From Cryptomeria japonica (lineage: Eukaryota > Streptophyta > Pinopsida > Cupressales > Cupressaceae), in NCBI RefSeq assembly GCF_030272615.1, contig NC_081407.1:380949179-381013178 (forward strand): DNA of 64,000 nucleotides. The letters run 5' to 3'. The notes beneath the pieces were generated by a model that worked only from the letters and a program-made list of their open reading frames with translations, was not told the origin of the DNA and searched no databases. The position numbers and the translations under genes are program-made. Below, one piece after another: positions 1 to 11,581 of this stretch (the first letter of the stretch is position 1; the number at the start of each line of letters is the position of its first letter).

Positions 1-930
1 TTCCTTGCTTGAAGTGTATCCAACTGAGTGGCCATATTATTGATAATATCCTCCTTAAAGTCCTTTAACAAATGAGTTATCTCCATTCTTGAAACCGTTG
101 AAGATGACTTTGCAATTGAGGAACCAAGCCTATAGTGTCTTCCCTTCTTGGTTGCAGCTCTGGAGTACTTTTAACAGATTTTTCTGATACCATCCCACTG
201 AACTTGAGTTGCATATCCTCCTCCCATGAGGTCTAAGGAGTCAACACAATCTTCATTGATTCCCCTTAGAAATATCAACTTCATGGATTCTTCACTCAGA
301 GTGTTATGCTTGGATTTTCTGACACTAAACGAAAACTTCTCCAAATAATCTTCCAGGCTTTCATCTTCTTTTTGTGTCATCCTAAAGATACCATCACCAT
401 GTCGGTCCATTCCCCTACAATAGTCTTTATACTTATCCAAGAAGAGTGTCTTTATCTCCTCCCAAGTAGTGATTACATCTCTTCCTAGACTCATAAACCA
501 TCTCAGGGCAGCTTCTTTAAGAGTAGCACGGAATAACTTGAGTTTATGGGCGTCAGTAATATAATAATAACTTCTACAAATGATATTAAATTCAAACAAA
601 AAGGTATATGGATCTTCTGTTACCAAACCATGAAATTTTGGAAGACAAGAAGCCGGTATGTTCTTCAAATTTGCATTATCATGCTAGTCAGGAATGGGAA
701 ACTCAAATGTTGGGTTTACAAGTGGAGGTGGAGGATTTGCTAGCATTGGTCCTTGATAAAGGACTAGAGATGAAATTTTTTGTTCAGGGGGTTCGTTTAG
801 GAAGTCTACGTCTCGTTCTGACAAATTTAAAATACCTTTATTTTGCACATAAGTTTCTACAAAAGGGTTTACTTCAGGTTCTTGATCTGATCTTATATCT
901 TGAGTAGAATGTTAGGGAAGAAATCTTCCT
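1..930 (-). pseudogene. Ty3/gypsy gag, Athila-like, continues beyond left edge
   Basis: Capsid/nucleocapsid precursor of an LTR retrotransposon; it packages element RNA into cytoplasmic particles. The minus-strand translation begins near 910 and carries a proline-rich stretch, then the retrotransposon gag core near 660-300 with the signatures LPKFHG, EDPY, FRATLKEAALRWF and ITTWEEIKTLFLDKY. The LPKFHGL...EDP form is typical of Athila-type gag. A TAG lies near 690, between the proline-rich part and the core. The core frame ends at 171, and a different frame resumes to the left with a coiled C-terminal region, so there is at least one frameshift. pol would lie left of the window. The tRNA-Asp-like primer site and the LTR on the right support this orientation and lineage. 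Confidence 0.85.
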
Positions 931-1037
931 AATGCATCTCTTCTCCTCCTATGCATGCAAATTAATGAAGAAAATCAAAGAGATAACTAAGAAAACTTAG
1001 AAACTAATGGTAACAACAGGTTCTTAGCTTGGCACCA

Positions 1038-1055
1038 TCCTCAGCAACAGCGCCA
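1038..1055 (-). other. Primer-binding site, tRNA-Asp type
   Basis: On the minus strand the LTR end is followed after four bases by TGGCGCTGTTGCTGAGGA, two transitions away from the well-known plant gypsy primer site TGGCGCCGTTGCCGGGGA, complementary to tRNA-Asp. It sits between the LTR and gag, as expected for first-strand priming. The differences fit C-to-T decay. Confidence 0.85.
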
Positions 1056-1059
1056 AAAA

Positions 1060-2040
1060 TGTTGGTCCTTACAACTGGAATGGCAACTAGGTAATAAAAC
1101 ACAATTCAGAGATTGAATATCCTTGAATAGCTAGCTTTCCTATAGCAAACGCTCATTTACTTATCAACAAGGGATGTAAACTTAAAATGGGCCAGCACTA
1201 TATGTGCACCAAGTTCATATCGCAACCATTCTATATTACTACAGGAAAGGAAATTCTTTAAAGTAAACACGCAAAATCTCAATGAACTAATACTTAATCC
1301 AAATTCACAACTGGAAATTATTTAAACAAATACTGCTAAATGATAATGTTTTGGCAAGCAACAGGAACTACTCTACCGATGTGGTTGCAGGAACAGACAC
1401 AGGAACTGTTTCCAATGGCTGCAGGAGCAGATAATTGTTGAAACAACTATTACTGAAAAATGAAAACTAACTGGAACACACGAAGGATTACTCACCAAGT
1501 GGGGCCCCTTGAGTGAGCATCTCTAGAACTTTTCAGATTACAATTGTTAAGCGTTTAAAATCACATTGATCTCTTTATTTCATCTTGACTATGAAAAATA
1601 CATAAAATACAAGAAGACTGTGTATTACAAATATTATGTTCATTCTCTACTATCCCTGAGAGGAGAGAGATCCCTTTATTTATAAGAAAACTTATAACAG
1701 AATCCTAACTAATCGACCACATTCATACGGAATAGGTGAACAGGATTTATTAAACAAAAGAAGAAGAAGAAGTTAGCGCAAGAAAACAGAACAACATTTG
1801 TCCTGCAGCTGAGAAAATATAGCATGACTTGCTTCCTGGATCTAAGATCCACTAAGAACGGTTATAAATGTTTCATAAATCATTCTGCTGAAGAACCGGT
1901 CAAGTGACTTCGATCATTACGGCTTTTCTCTGACTGGGTCTGCATTGTAGCTATATACTTGGTGCTTCTTTAAACCGCCACTTAGTCTTTACTTTTCCTT
2001 TGTCGACTCTGCATCATGATATTAATGTGTACAACAAACA
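1060..2040 (-). repeat. 5' LTR of the Athila-like element
   Basis: On the plus strand this starts TGTTGGTCC next to the primer site. The outer end is not resolved: acaaca at 2036 or aaaca at 2040 both give a TG...CA LTR on the minus strand. A plant-type TATA box (CTTATAAATA on the minus strand, about 1675-1686) lies inside, which confirms minus-strand transcription into gag. The second LTR lies outside the window, so the target duplication cannot be checked. Confidence 0.75.
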
Positions 2041-2439
2041 TGTGTATATACTAATGCTAACATGATATAATGTAAACCATACTTAAGATTGATTTTAGAT
2101 ATTTGCATAGATAAATCATTTAAAAACCATTATATGACAGCCTTAACTATAAGTCAAATCAGTTTCAAAAACACTTAAAAGGTATCAACTAGGAGAGTAT
2201 CATGATCCAAAAGTCATCTAATCACAAGACCTAGGCAGGAGTATTATAACAAAAATCTATCAAAATAGTGTCATTATTTAGTCTCATCAAATGACATGAA
2301 TGCTCAACCTACCATCAAAGAGGAATGAAATATCTGCAATCATGCCCTTAATGTTTGGAATCTGTGATATATCAAACAACACTGCAATTTATGGTAAGTA
2401 CTCATCCCACACTGTTGAAACTGGAAGGAAACCATCAAC
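2041..2439. other. Junction stretch between gypsy LTR and copia remnant
   Basis: About 400 bases with no supported gene. Weak minus-strand coding similarity to the end of the copia remnant may continue to about 2340, broken by stops. Otherwise AT-rich with no motif I can name. Confidence 0.4.
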
Positions 2440-3493
2440 CTACTGAACTGAACTAATCTTTGGAGAAGAAGGAGGTGGAGGAGGAGGGACAATAGAAGTC
2501 TCATGAACCACAATGGAGAATTGAAGCACACATAGGTTCAAGTGACCAAACCTCTTCTTAAATACTTGATCCACTCTAGATGCATGAGAGCTAGGACCAA
2601 CCAATGGAACTACATTCTCGGTGGGAACAAAATGAGAAAACTCATATAATCGTGATGCATGGTCAACACTACCAGCTACAATGAGCTCTCTACTATGGAA
2701 ATATCGAATGAGCATTGAATTAAGGGTGAACTCAATTGTCTTACCCTTCCCACTGTGAGTAATCTGACATATGGAAAGGATATTGGAAGATGATGAAGGG
2801 ACACAAAGAACATTATTGAAAGTGCTACCATAAACCTCAATAGAACCACACTCAGTACCATTCATGTAAGTGTTATTACCAATTAAAATGTGTGGAAAAG
2901 TATGATGCTCAAAAAAAGAGAACATACCCATAGATGATGTCATATGATGAGAGGTTGTTAAATCAATAAGCCGCCTATTGGACTAGAGGTGTGTCAATGC
3001 AAAGAAAGCATGGCCTTTCATCAAGTCTTTGCCACATGCCATAGAAGCTAACTCAAAATGTGCAAGTCTTGAAGTGAAAGAAGAGGATGAAATAGATGAA
3101 GGTCATTGAATATGATTCCTTTGAAGAAGATCTTTCAACTAATCAATCTATTTTGCATAACAATGATGCTCATTATGTCTTATCTTGTTGTAATAAGTAC
3201 ACTTACTCTTGTCCTAGCTAGATGAAGATCTCTTGGAAGAGGAAGGATTTGAATCCTTTGCATGGGATTTTGAAGCTAGTTGAGAAGACTATGAACATGT
3301 GTGCCTTTGTTTCTTATTTTGTTTTCCTATAGATGACTGAGAAACCAAAGCCTATGATTTTGAACCAGAAATTAAATCAAATTCTATCAACTCAGCTTGT
3401 TCACATATCAGACGCTCACAAAACACCTCAAATGAGGGCATAGTGAAGGAATTACCCAAAGCATCCATGGTAGAATAAAATGTGGAAGCAAAG
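2440..3493 (-). pseudogene. Ty1/copia polyprotein remnant: gag C-part, zinc knuckle, protease, pre-integrase
   Basis: Continuation of the gag fragment at 8389-8880, separated from it by the element at 3494-8388. In minus-strand order: gag residues STFYSTMDALG...FEVFCERLI near 3493-3352; a damaged CCHC knuckle near 3230-3170 (first Cys, His and last Cys present, second Cys read as Tyr); a protease stretch near 2990 where the active-site DSG reads DLT but HHMTS follows; then the gag-pre-integrase domain 2900-2540 with GNNTYMNGTECGSIEVYG, NVLCVPS, NILSI and RFGHLN. The integrase and RT are not seen to the left, where the sequence decays and then meets the gypsy LTR. Clearly inactive. Confidence 0.8.
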
Positions 3494-3827
3494 TGTAGTG
3501 TCCACCCTTGACTTGACTTGTTTTGATTAGAGTTGACTTTTATTCCATGCATGATAGACTTATCTTGACTATTCATGATGATTTGGATGATGATTATTCA
3601 TGTGATTTGATGGATACTATATGCTTACTATGTGATAGATAATCGAAATATTATATTGATCATGGATTTGATGTTGATTATGATTATACTAACCCTATTT
3701 CATGATTATATTTGATGAGATGCTTATGAGATGTGTTTGACTATTGTTTGACTGTCTTCGTGGAGAATCAATGTCACATCACTCATTGCGAGCGGGATGT
3801 GCCATTGCATAATTCTACCACTTGTTT

Positions 3828-3829
<2 letters not shown>

Positions 3830-3873
<44 letters not shown>
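3830..3873. repeat. (TA)n microsatellite
   Basis: About 22 uninterrupted TA dinucleotides inside the 4.9-kb insertion. Short Ile-Tyr reading frames across it on both strands are artefacts. Confidence 0.95.
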
Positions 3874-3880
<7 letters not shown>

Positions 3881-5462
3881 CATTGTTGGTGGTTGCAGGA
3901 CTTGCAGGTACTGGACATTTATTCCTCCTGGAGTTCCCAAGTGCGAGCTCCCCTGGCTTCATAGGTGCGAGCATGTCCTTATCTCAATGGTAATATGTGG
4001 TTTTGGAGTTGACATGGGTTCCCTTCACATACTCTAGGTTTAAGTTGTCAATAGGCGCAATTGGTCATGTCAGTTTTCAGCTTGGCTCTTTCAGTTTTAG
4101 GAGTATGTTAGTATTGATTGACTCTTTTAGTATGAAGATTATTTATGTCGTGGTTGATTTTATTGTCACATGGTTATTTATGTGGCATTGGATTATTTTT
4201 CTATTTGTTGAGAGATTTGATAGTTAGTACTATTTATTTTTAATTATTTGATTTAAGTTATTTGAGCTTTTGATCATTTGATTTATGATTTTTAGAATTA
4301 TAGTATTTATTTAATTAATTATTGATTATTACTTATAATCTTAATATTAATTAATATTTAATATTGGAAACAATAAATTATTTAAGGGTTAATTTATTTA
4401 ATTATGTTTTCTATTGGTGAAGTATTTAATTAAAAATAACTATATTTCATAATATATTAAATAATAATTCCTATAAGGCTATAGTTTAAATACTAATATT
4501 TATTTATTGGTATGGTAATTATACCTTGGGATATTAAAATATATTTATCCCACCTACTTATAATATATGATAGTATTTCCTACCTACCCTATTCTACTAT
4601 TGGAGGATTTTATTGTGAGGAAACCATACGATATGGGAAAAATATTCCAAAATGGAATTACCCTATTGGTTGGATTTCTAGGGTTTCTTGTTTATTGTTT
4701 CCTTTTAATGGATTCCATGTGACTGTTCACGGGTCCCATTCTTTGGCTTTGGATTCCCGATGGATTTCCTGGACTGGGTTTTAGAAGAGATTTGGGTTTG
4801 GATTTGGATTGCAAAACTTGTGGTCTCTCCTTCAACGACCTACCATCACATGGGTTGCAGGTTGGAGGTCATACCCTTGTTGTTTATCTTTGTTTTCATT
4901 GTCTGCAAGTGTTTACTCTATGAATGTTTTGTGTGGGGAATAAAGAAATAGTTCATTTCATTCTCTCTATTCTTAATGGAAATGATTGGGAATCCCATGG
5001 GTTATGAGATCTATTTGGATGAAAGTTTGGAAGTTATATTTTCTGTGGTTGTCGTGAATGTATGACATGGGATTTACATGTATTGAGATTTCTTCCATTT
5101 ATGATGTGATTGTATTTGATTATTGTTGTTTTTGAGATTTCTTTCATGTTGTTAAAGATTTAAGAGAGTTTGTGGAGTTGAGAGGAGAGAGCCTTGTGGG
5201 CTTCCAGTCTAGCCTTGTCGTGCGGAAGACTCACAGGACTCATCTCCTTCTAAGACATTTTATATTCCCTTATTTTTATGTGTTTTTATGTTGGGAATAA
5301 GTTTATTGTTTTTTATTTATATGTGTGTTGAGCCTATTACATGATTTGGATTCAAGATTTGGTGTTTGATGGTTTTGTGAACTTGTTGGAGATGAGTATA
5401 AATACGTCATATTTGGCTCATTATGTTTTGAGCAGTTTTGATCCCGCACTTAAGCAGTTTTC

Positions 5463-5601
5463 TGCCAAAATTTACACTTTTTTTCCTATGCGCTAAAGGA
5501 ATGACCATATGCACTAAAATAAGCACCTGATGTGCTAAAAGACCACCCATATGCACTAAAGTATCAGCCATATGCGCCACTCCAGAGAATGTATGCGTCA
5601 T
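5463..5601 (+). repeat. Degenerate TATGCGCTAAA motif cluster
   Basis: Five or six spaced copies of a core reading TATGCGCTAAA, ATATGCACTAAA, TGTGCTAAA, CATATGCGCCA and TATGCGTCA, about 20-30 bases apart. The same core recurs at 58424-58745 and 60172-60395 in this orientation, and at 46046-46400 inverted. Confidence 0.75.
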
Positions 5602-8388
5602 TCTATGTATTTTTAGGGTTTTGTCCAGTTTGATGTTTGTTTGATGTTAGTTGGATTTTGGGTCATACCAGAGGCTTTTTTAGGGAATTTATGATGTTGT
5701 CTAATGTTTATTTGTTATTGGTGATGTCTTCATATGATTTATTTGTGAGTTTTGTATGCATTTTACACCATTTGAGTTGTTTGCACTTCCTCTCTTGTTG
5801 ATGTGCCAAGAGAGAGATTGAGATTCTTGTGATTTTGTGCCAACAAGTGGATAGGCCTTGCTGAGATTATTTGATTATTCATTTCAGATTTGATGGTATT
5901 TCTTATTGCCTTGATATATTTATTTGTGGTTCTCATGATGTTACCTTTCACATGTTTCATGATTGTGAGTGAGAGTGCTGGTTGCATGTGGATTGTTTAT
6001 GATTTCAGATTTATGTATGTTCTTAGATTTAATTATGATTCTAGAGCCTCTTGTGTTTTCATGTTTGAGACCATGTTAGGAGGAGTGAGCTTCCTTGTGA
6101 TGATCGGGGTCACAAGAGATAGGCTTGCATGAGGTTCCTTATAAGGATGCATGAAGTCTAGACCACCAGGGCACATTGGAGTTTTCCATGATTTGTAAAC
6201 AAGTGATAACATTGATAATGAATTAATTGGGATGGCTAATTATAACTCATTTAAACAAGATAATGAATATGTATAAGCCTCATGACTTGATCCTAGGGAG
6301 GATGTTTTAGGATAAGGTCATGAAGATGGTAAACCAAACTCCCTTGATCTCTCATAGGTTGAGTTGGTTCCGCATATGTGTCACTTACCAAGAGGTTCCT
6401 TGAAAGGATGCTTGGGGGTCTAAATCTAAAAAGAGGTTCCTTGAAAGGATGCTTGTAACATGCGATGACACTCCACTCCAACATGTGTTCCCTTTGATGA
6501 TCTTATGACTATGCCTTGTTGATTGATAAGCCTCTAGGAGTTTCTTATTATGGTTGTTTGTGTTGGTTGTATTTGCTCCATGCTTGAGAGAGTTGTTGTA
6601 ATTTTTTCTTTTGGTATTAAGTCAACCTAGATGTAGAGTGTGTGTTGGGACCCTATGTCATCTCCTAGCATGGGGGGTGGTTCCTTTGGTTCCAAATGGT
6701 CGGGTGGTTGGTTCTTTTTACTATTGGATTTTTTCCCCTTGTTGGTGTTCCTCGTGCGTGGATGTGGATTCTCCTTCTTGGTGGATTATGGATGTACCTT
6801 GCAAGAAATTTATGTAATGAATACGATGGAATACATGTATGTAGTATCTTGTATGTGGTATATGGAATCATGTAAAAGGAAGAGCTATGTTCATGATGTA
6901 TTGTTGTGTAAATGTATTTGTAAGTAGTTCATAATTGGTAGTTAGGGCATGTCATGATTTGTAAATGTGGCAATGAGATGTATGGATATGTTCTTGTTAA
7001 ATGAAGGGAATCATTTCATGTACCCAAATTTGGTAATGGAGTTACAATTGAAATAGATGTGATTTATAATATGATTTGCTTGTATTGGTTAAAAAGGAAT
7101 TCTATGGTTATTTCTTTAGATTGTGATTTAATATGTGAAAGAACCTTGAGAAATAGAATAATCTTAAATATCAGTATTGAGGATGTTAGATAATATGGAT
7201 AAGGTTTAGATAATTATGTCTCTATGTGTATGCTTGGAAAATATTAGGATTCTTGTGTTATGAATTGGGGTTATTGTCAAATTGGGAAAGTGGTTGCATG
7301 TGTAGTTGGATTAGGAAAGGAAACTATTGCTATTGGATTCATGGATATGCTTTTGGTGCTATGTGAAAACTATGATGTTATGAAGAAATTAGATATGTGA
7401 ATAAATCGTGTTGGTAATTGGTAAATCATGATGTAGGAGACATATATGACCATGTGAGAATTTGAATGTAAAAGAAAATTGGGATTAAAAGGTATTGAGG
7501 CTTTAGAATGAAACTAATATGAAATGGATTGATTTGCATAGTAATGGAATGTATATCATGCTAGATAAATAGTAAATGACTTGCATATGATTTATGCCAT
7601 GTACTTGTAATGAAGTTACTGGATTTATATTGTTATATGTTTGTAAGCCAATAAATGAAGTTTATGATTGAAGGATTAGTCTGATGTTGTGCTTGAGTAA
7701 AGGAATAAGGGAATTAGTTTATTATATGGATTGAAGAACGAATTATAGTTTATACTTTATGAGGAGATAATTATAATAAATGTAATGAGATCATGTTAGT
7801 ATTAGAAGTGATGGAAGTATGTTTAAATGGATTATCAAAGATGGATTTTACCTATGCATTAGGATTGCATCATCATGGAAAAGGAAAAGAGCGTGTAGAT
7901 AGGAGATGTAGGGTTAAAGCACATTTGGATTTGGTGCATAAAATGAATGTAGGATTATGGGGTTGGCTTACATTTTAAATGAAGGGAATGTAATATGCTA
8001 GTAGAATGGTATAATGGTATGCATTTCATAATGGATAGATAAGCTATTGGGTTGCATATCTCATGATTAGGAAATTAAATATGATGCATTAATTCAAGAT
8101 GGAATATTTTTATCATGTGAGTAGGCTATCATTATGGAAGTTAAATGAGTAATGATGTTGAAGTACCCTAGGGAAAGGTTAATGATGTTATGTTATTTCC
8201 GCTTGCATAAATTAGTGAAATGTGAGATGATGTATGTTCATAATGTTTAAATAGTTAATGAATGTATTTATATGGAGATGTTATGTATTACATTAGTTTT
8301 TATTAAAATTTAATTAAAAAAAAAAAAAAAATCTCAATTAGTATGATAGATGATTAGTTTTCTCTAGGGTATTTTGGCGGGCATTACA

Positions 8389-8880
8389 CAAAGAACTGAA
8401 AGGGGCCTTGAAACTTTATCAAAATTAGAAAGATGCACTCTTTGTTAGTCGTGTCCTTGTCACAAACTTGTAAAATTTATATGATGGATTTGAATTTCTC
8501 CAAAAAATCCTCAATGGAGGAGAATGAATCAAGTACCAAAGATGTAAAATCTAACTCAAGCTAGAGTGCACATAATTCATTAATACAACCAAAAAGCTTC
8601 TGAAATTTGGGCCACATAGCCCTAGGAGTGGTGAAAGAATAAATATGAAACAAAAGATTATCTAAAACATACATGCCAATCAAACCCATAGTCTAATCAT
8701 TCTTGTTTGTATGTTGAAGGATCTCAAGCTAACGAATCAAGTTGGTTGGGTATCATCTAAACAAGACCATAAACCTTGTGATTGAAGCAATTTGATCATC
8801 TTGATCTTCTAAATATGATATTTATGGGGTATAAGTTTCTCGATAGAGGTTTTGGCCATTGGAATTGCTTTTAAGATTAG
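8389..8880 (-). pseudogene. Ty1/copia gag N-terminal fragment
   Basis: N-terminal half of the copia gag that continues at 3493. It begins near 8863 with a Met-Ala-Lys start and the typical early gag pattern (KYHI-x-KIKM, then LLQSQGLW), followed by a middle region ending in a phrase like EDFLEKFKS and then LIKFQGPF just before the insertion. Multiple stops and frameshifts are present. The upstream primer site and 5' LTR of this copia element were not recognised between 8881 and 11084. Confidence 0.7.
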
Positions 8881-11084
8881 GCGAGGGCTAGGGTAGTATG
8901 TGAATTTGAAAGATGGTGATTTTACCCTCTCCCCACAACAAGAAAAACCAACCCTTTTACAACTTTTTACGCTAAGAAATAAACTAAATTGATATCTCTG
9001 AGCACCTAGTGAAAATTCTAGAAAAATGGATAGCATATCTATGTAGAGCACAAAACCAGCTTTCCAACACCTCCTCATTTATGAAAAAGGGAGTTTGGAT
9101 GTGCAAGATATAATCCTAGAAGCACAAAATTAAAGATTTGAATTCAAAGTCTTGTAAGAGAAATCAGAGTAAATTTGGGAATCAAGACCAACACCATTGG
9201 ATCAATCTCAAAACTAGCTTTTCGATGATATCTTGTTTGCACATTTTTTACCTCGTATGTGCAAGTTATGGTCGATTTACTGAACACAGGTCAAAATGGC
9301 TTGTAGAGAAAACAAAGGTGTTGATGTCGTATCAGTACTAACGACATCATATTGACGTCAACAAAATATTCTCCTCTACCAAAAAAAAAAAAATAGCCCC
9401 TATTGGAAACACTAGAAAAACTCTAAATGGAAATATATTTTTTCACTTGATGCAATAATTCCATTTAGAGGGAAAAAGGGTGATGGAACATTAAGTAATA
9501 TTTTATATTTAGACTCAGAAAAGTTTATTACCGTCACAAGAAAATTATTCCCCCTTCCTTATTTTCTTTATATACAATCATTTATAATCACCACCAATTA
9601 TTCATGAAATTATAGGTAAGTTAGAATAAATCTATCTCCAAACTTTATGTGCCTTTTTCTATAATGATTTTAGAATAAAATGAAGCAATCCCAATTTTTG
9701 TGCCATTATTCCCAACAATAACCCAAACAAGTCTATTACAAGGAAAACAACTAAATCAATAATGAAAGGAGCAAGATTTTTACCAATTACAATACTAACA
9801 TTATTTTTCACTTTATCGTCATTTGAAAAAAAAAGCCATGTCCTTATTTTATGCAAACTTCAATTGCATTCAAAATTGGAACCCACAACTTTAATTTTTT
9901 GAACCAAAAGACAGTCAACATCGTTATTTGGATTACAAAGATATAAATGGATATATTTCCTATCATAATCTTCAAAGCCCTTCATAGTATAGCTTCTACT
10001 TCAAATTCATCTTTAGTGGAGGAGCTAGGGCTTTGGAACTTTTGTAAAACCTCTCAAAATAACATGGCATCTTCTTCTCTTTTCCCTTTTTCCATATTGT
10101 AGGAATCCCACTAGGTGATTCAATAGGCTTCGTCATCTTATATTCATCCACAATTTCATTTAAGATAAATTGTTCTTTCCTTTTCTTATCATTACCATCC
10201 TTAGATCTTTACCCCTGATCATTATTGACAAAAATTTTGTCTTTCTAAACCACTCAAAACTAATTATTTCTTGTTTCATCTATGTAATAATATGAATTTT
10301 CTAAAACACTTGGATCTCTTAATAATTTTAAGGCATTACCTCATTCACTTTAATATCATCCTCAAGGTTCATTTTGTGAACTCCTTTAACACAAATCTCA
10401 CAGTTCATATTTACAAAAGTGAAATCATTTTAAATAATATTCTTGTCAATATTTGCATGCATATCATTATCCTTACAAAGATTATATCCAAATAAGCCTC
10501 ATATCTGATATTATCCAATTTCTAAGTTTTACTGCCATTATTTTGAGGGACTTGGAGACCTTCACAGTTTTACCTATCATAGGTCTTGACTAATATTTAA
10601 TAATCCTTCAACGATCTATTTGTTGATATCCATTACAATTATAAATAAAATATGAGTTTAGATCATCAAGCTAGTTAAACACTAGATACTTTAATTTTCT
10701 AATTACGCTGGAGATGTTCCCTTATTTGAAAGAATGACCTATCAGAGAAAATCGATGGTTGTGCTCACATCCATACCCATGAAAGATGATTCAAGAGTTT
10801 TTCATCTATTCATCGGTTTTACCATCACTTAGCTTTTTCTCCCTGCCAATTTCTCCATTTATTGTATAAAAAACAAGTAACTTTTCTAATGGTAATAGGA
10901 ATGTTGCATATCATGGAGCTTGTAAAAGTAACTTCCTCCAACTATGCAAATCCACCTAAATGTACAGTCATCTTGACCATTAATTTTTCTTTATTGTCGT
11001 CCATCATAGAAAATAATGGGAGAGTGATTTTCTATTTAAAATAATCTAAATATTCAAATATTTTTTTTTTTTTATTTTGTTTGA
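8881..11084. other. AT-rich stretch without a supported gene
   Basis: No intact ORF or recognisable family. One coding-like island on the minus strand (about 10215-10010) reads as a lysine-rich peptide containing KDGNDKKRKEQ and PSGIPTIWKKGKEKK and stays open for about 65 codons; I cannot assign it. The sequence right of it (10216-10800) has weak coding character broken by many stops. It may be the decayed 5' part of the copia element or another old retroelement. Confidence 0.45.
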
Positions 11085-11581
11085 ATAAACCTTTTGGATG
11101 GCGTCCGTTGTAGGAAGGCAAACCGGTTGTAGGACGTGGCTTGCATGATAGGCCTGGCAACCTTGCATGCGGCTAGGAGTGGTGGATCGATGCATGGGAG
11201 GAGTGTTTGTGTGGGGAGTCAGGGTTTTGAGGTGTTGGGGTAGTGTTCGAGGTGTCGGTTGGGGTTTGAGGCCGGCTTTTGTTTCTTTGTTTGAGCTCTA
11301 TGGTTCGCTGATTGGTGGCCTTTGTCCTTATTTTTTCTGTGTGGGGATCTATGTGTCAGGTCGGGGATTTTAATGGTGTAATTCAAGGGGTTTTTAGTGG
11401 GTCCAGGTGTGGTGGTGTAGGAGTAGCGTGGGGCTGCCCTGCCCTAACTTCTTTCTCTTTTTTTGGGCTTTTGTAGGGGGTGGTGGTGCCAAGTCTTGGT
11501 ATCTGTGTCGCTTTGTTGTTCGATTTGTGTTCTAGCTTTTGGGGGTTTCATGGGTTTTGCTTCTTTGTGTGGGGGTCTTGC

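Larger units (their letters stand above)
3494..8388. mobile_element. 4.9-kb non-coding TG...CA insertion with 5-bp target duplication
   Basis: Both ends are exact. The left flank is caaag (3489-3493), then TGTAGTGTCC; the right end is GGGCATTACA (8381-8388 holds the last eight bases), then caaag again (8389-8393). The termini form an imperfect inverted repeat (TGTARTGYCC). The insertion splits a copia gag reading frame that otherwise continues across it. Nothing inside translates as gag or pol; the sequence is AT-rich and GT-skewed with short ORFs only. I see no internal copy of either end, so a very long solo LTR is the simplest reading; a large non-autonomous (LARD-like) element with diverged LTRs is the alternative. 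It carries a TA microsatellite and a cluster of the TGCGCTAA motif also found in the Tat element at 46 and 58-60 kb. Confidence 0.8.

Noticed and set aside
3733-4037. Short frames with Ile-Tyr repeats
   Set aside because: Produced by the TA microsatellite at 3830-3873.
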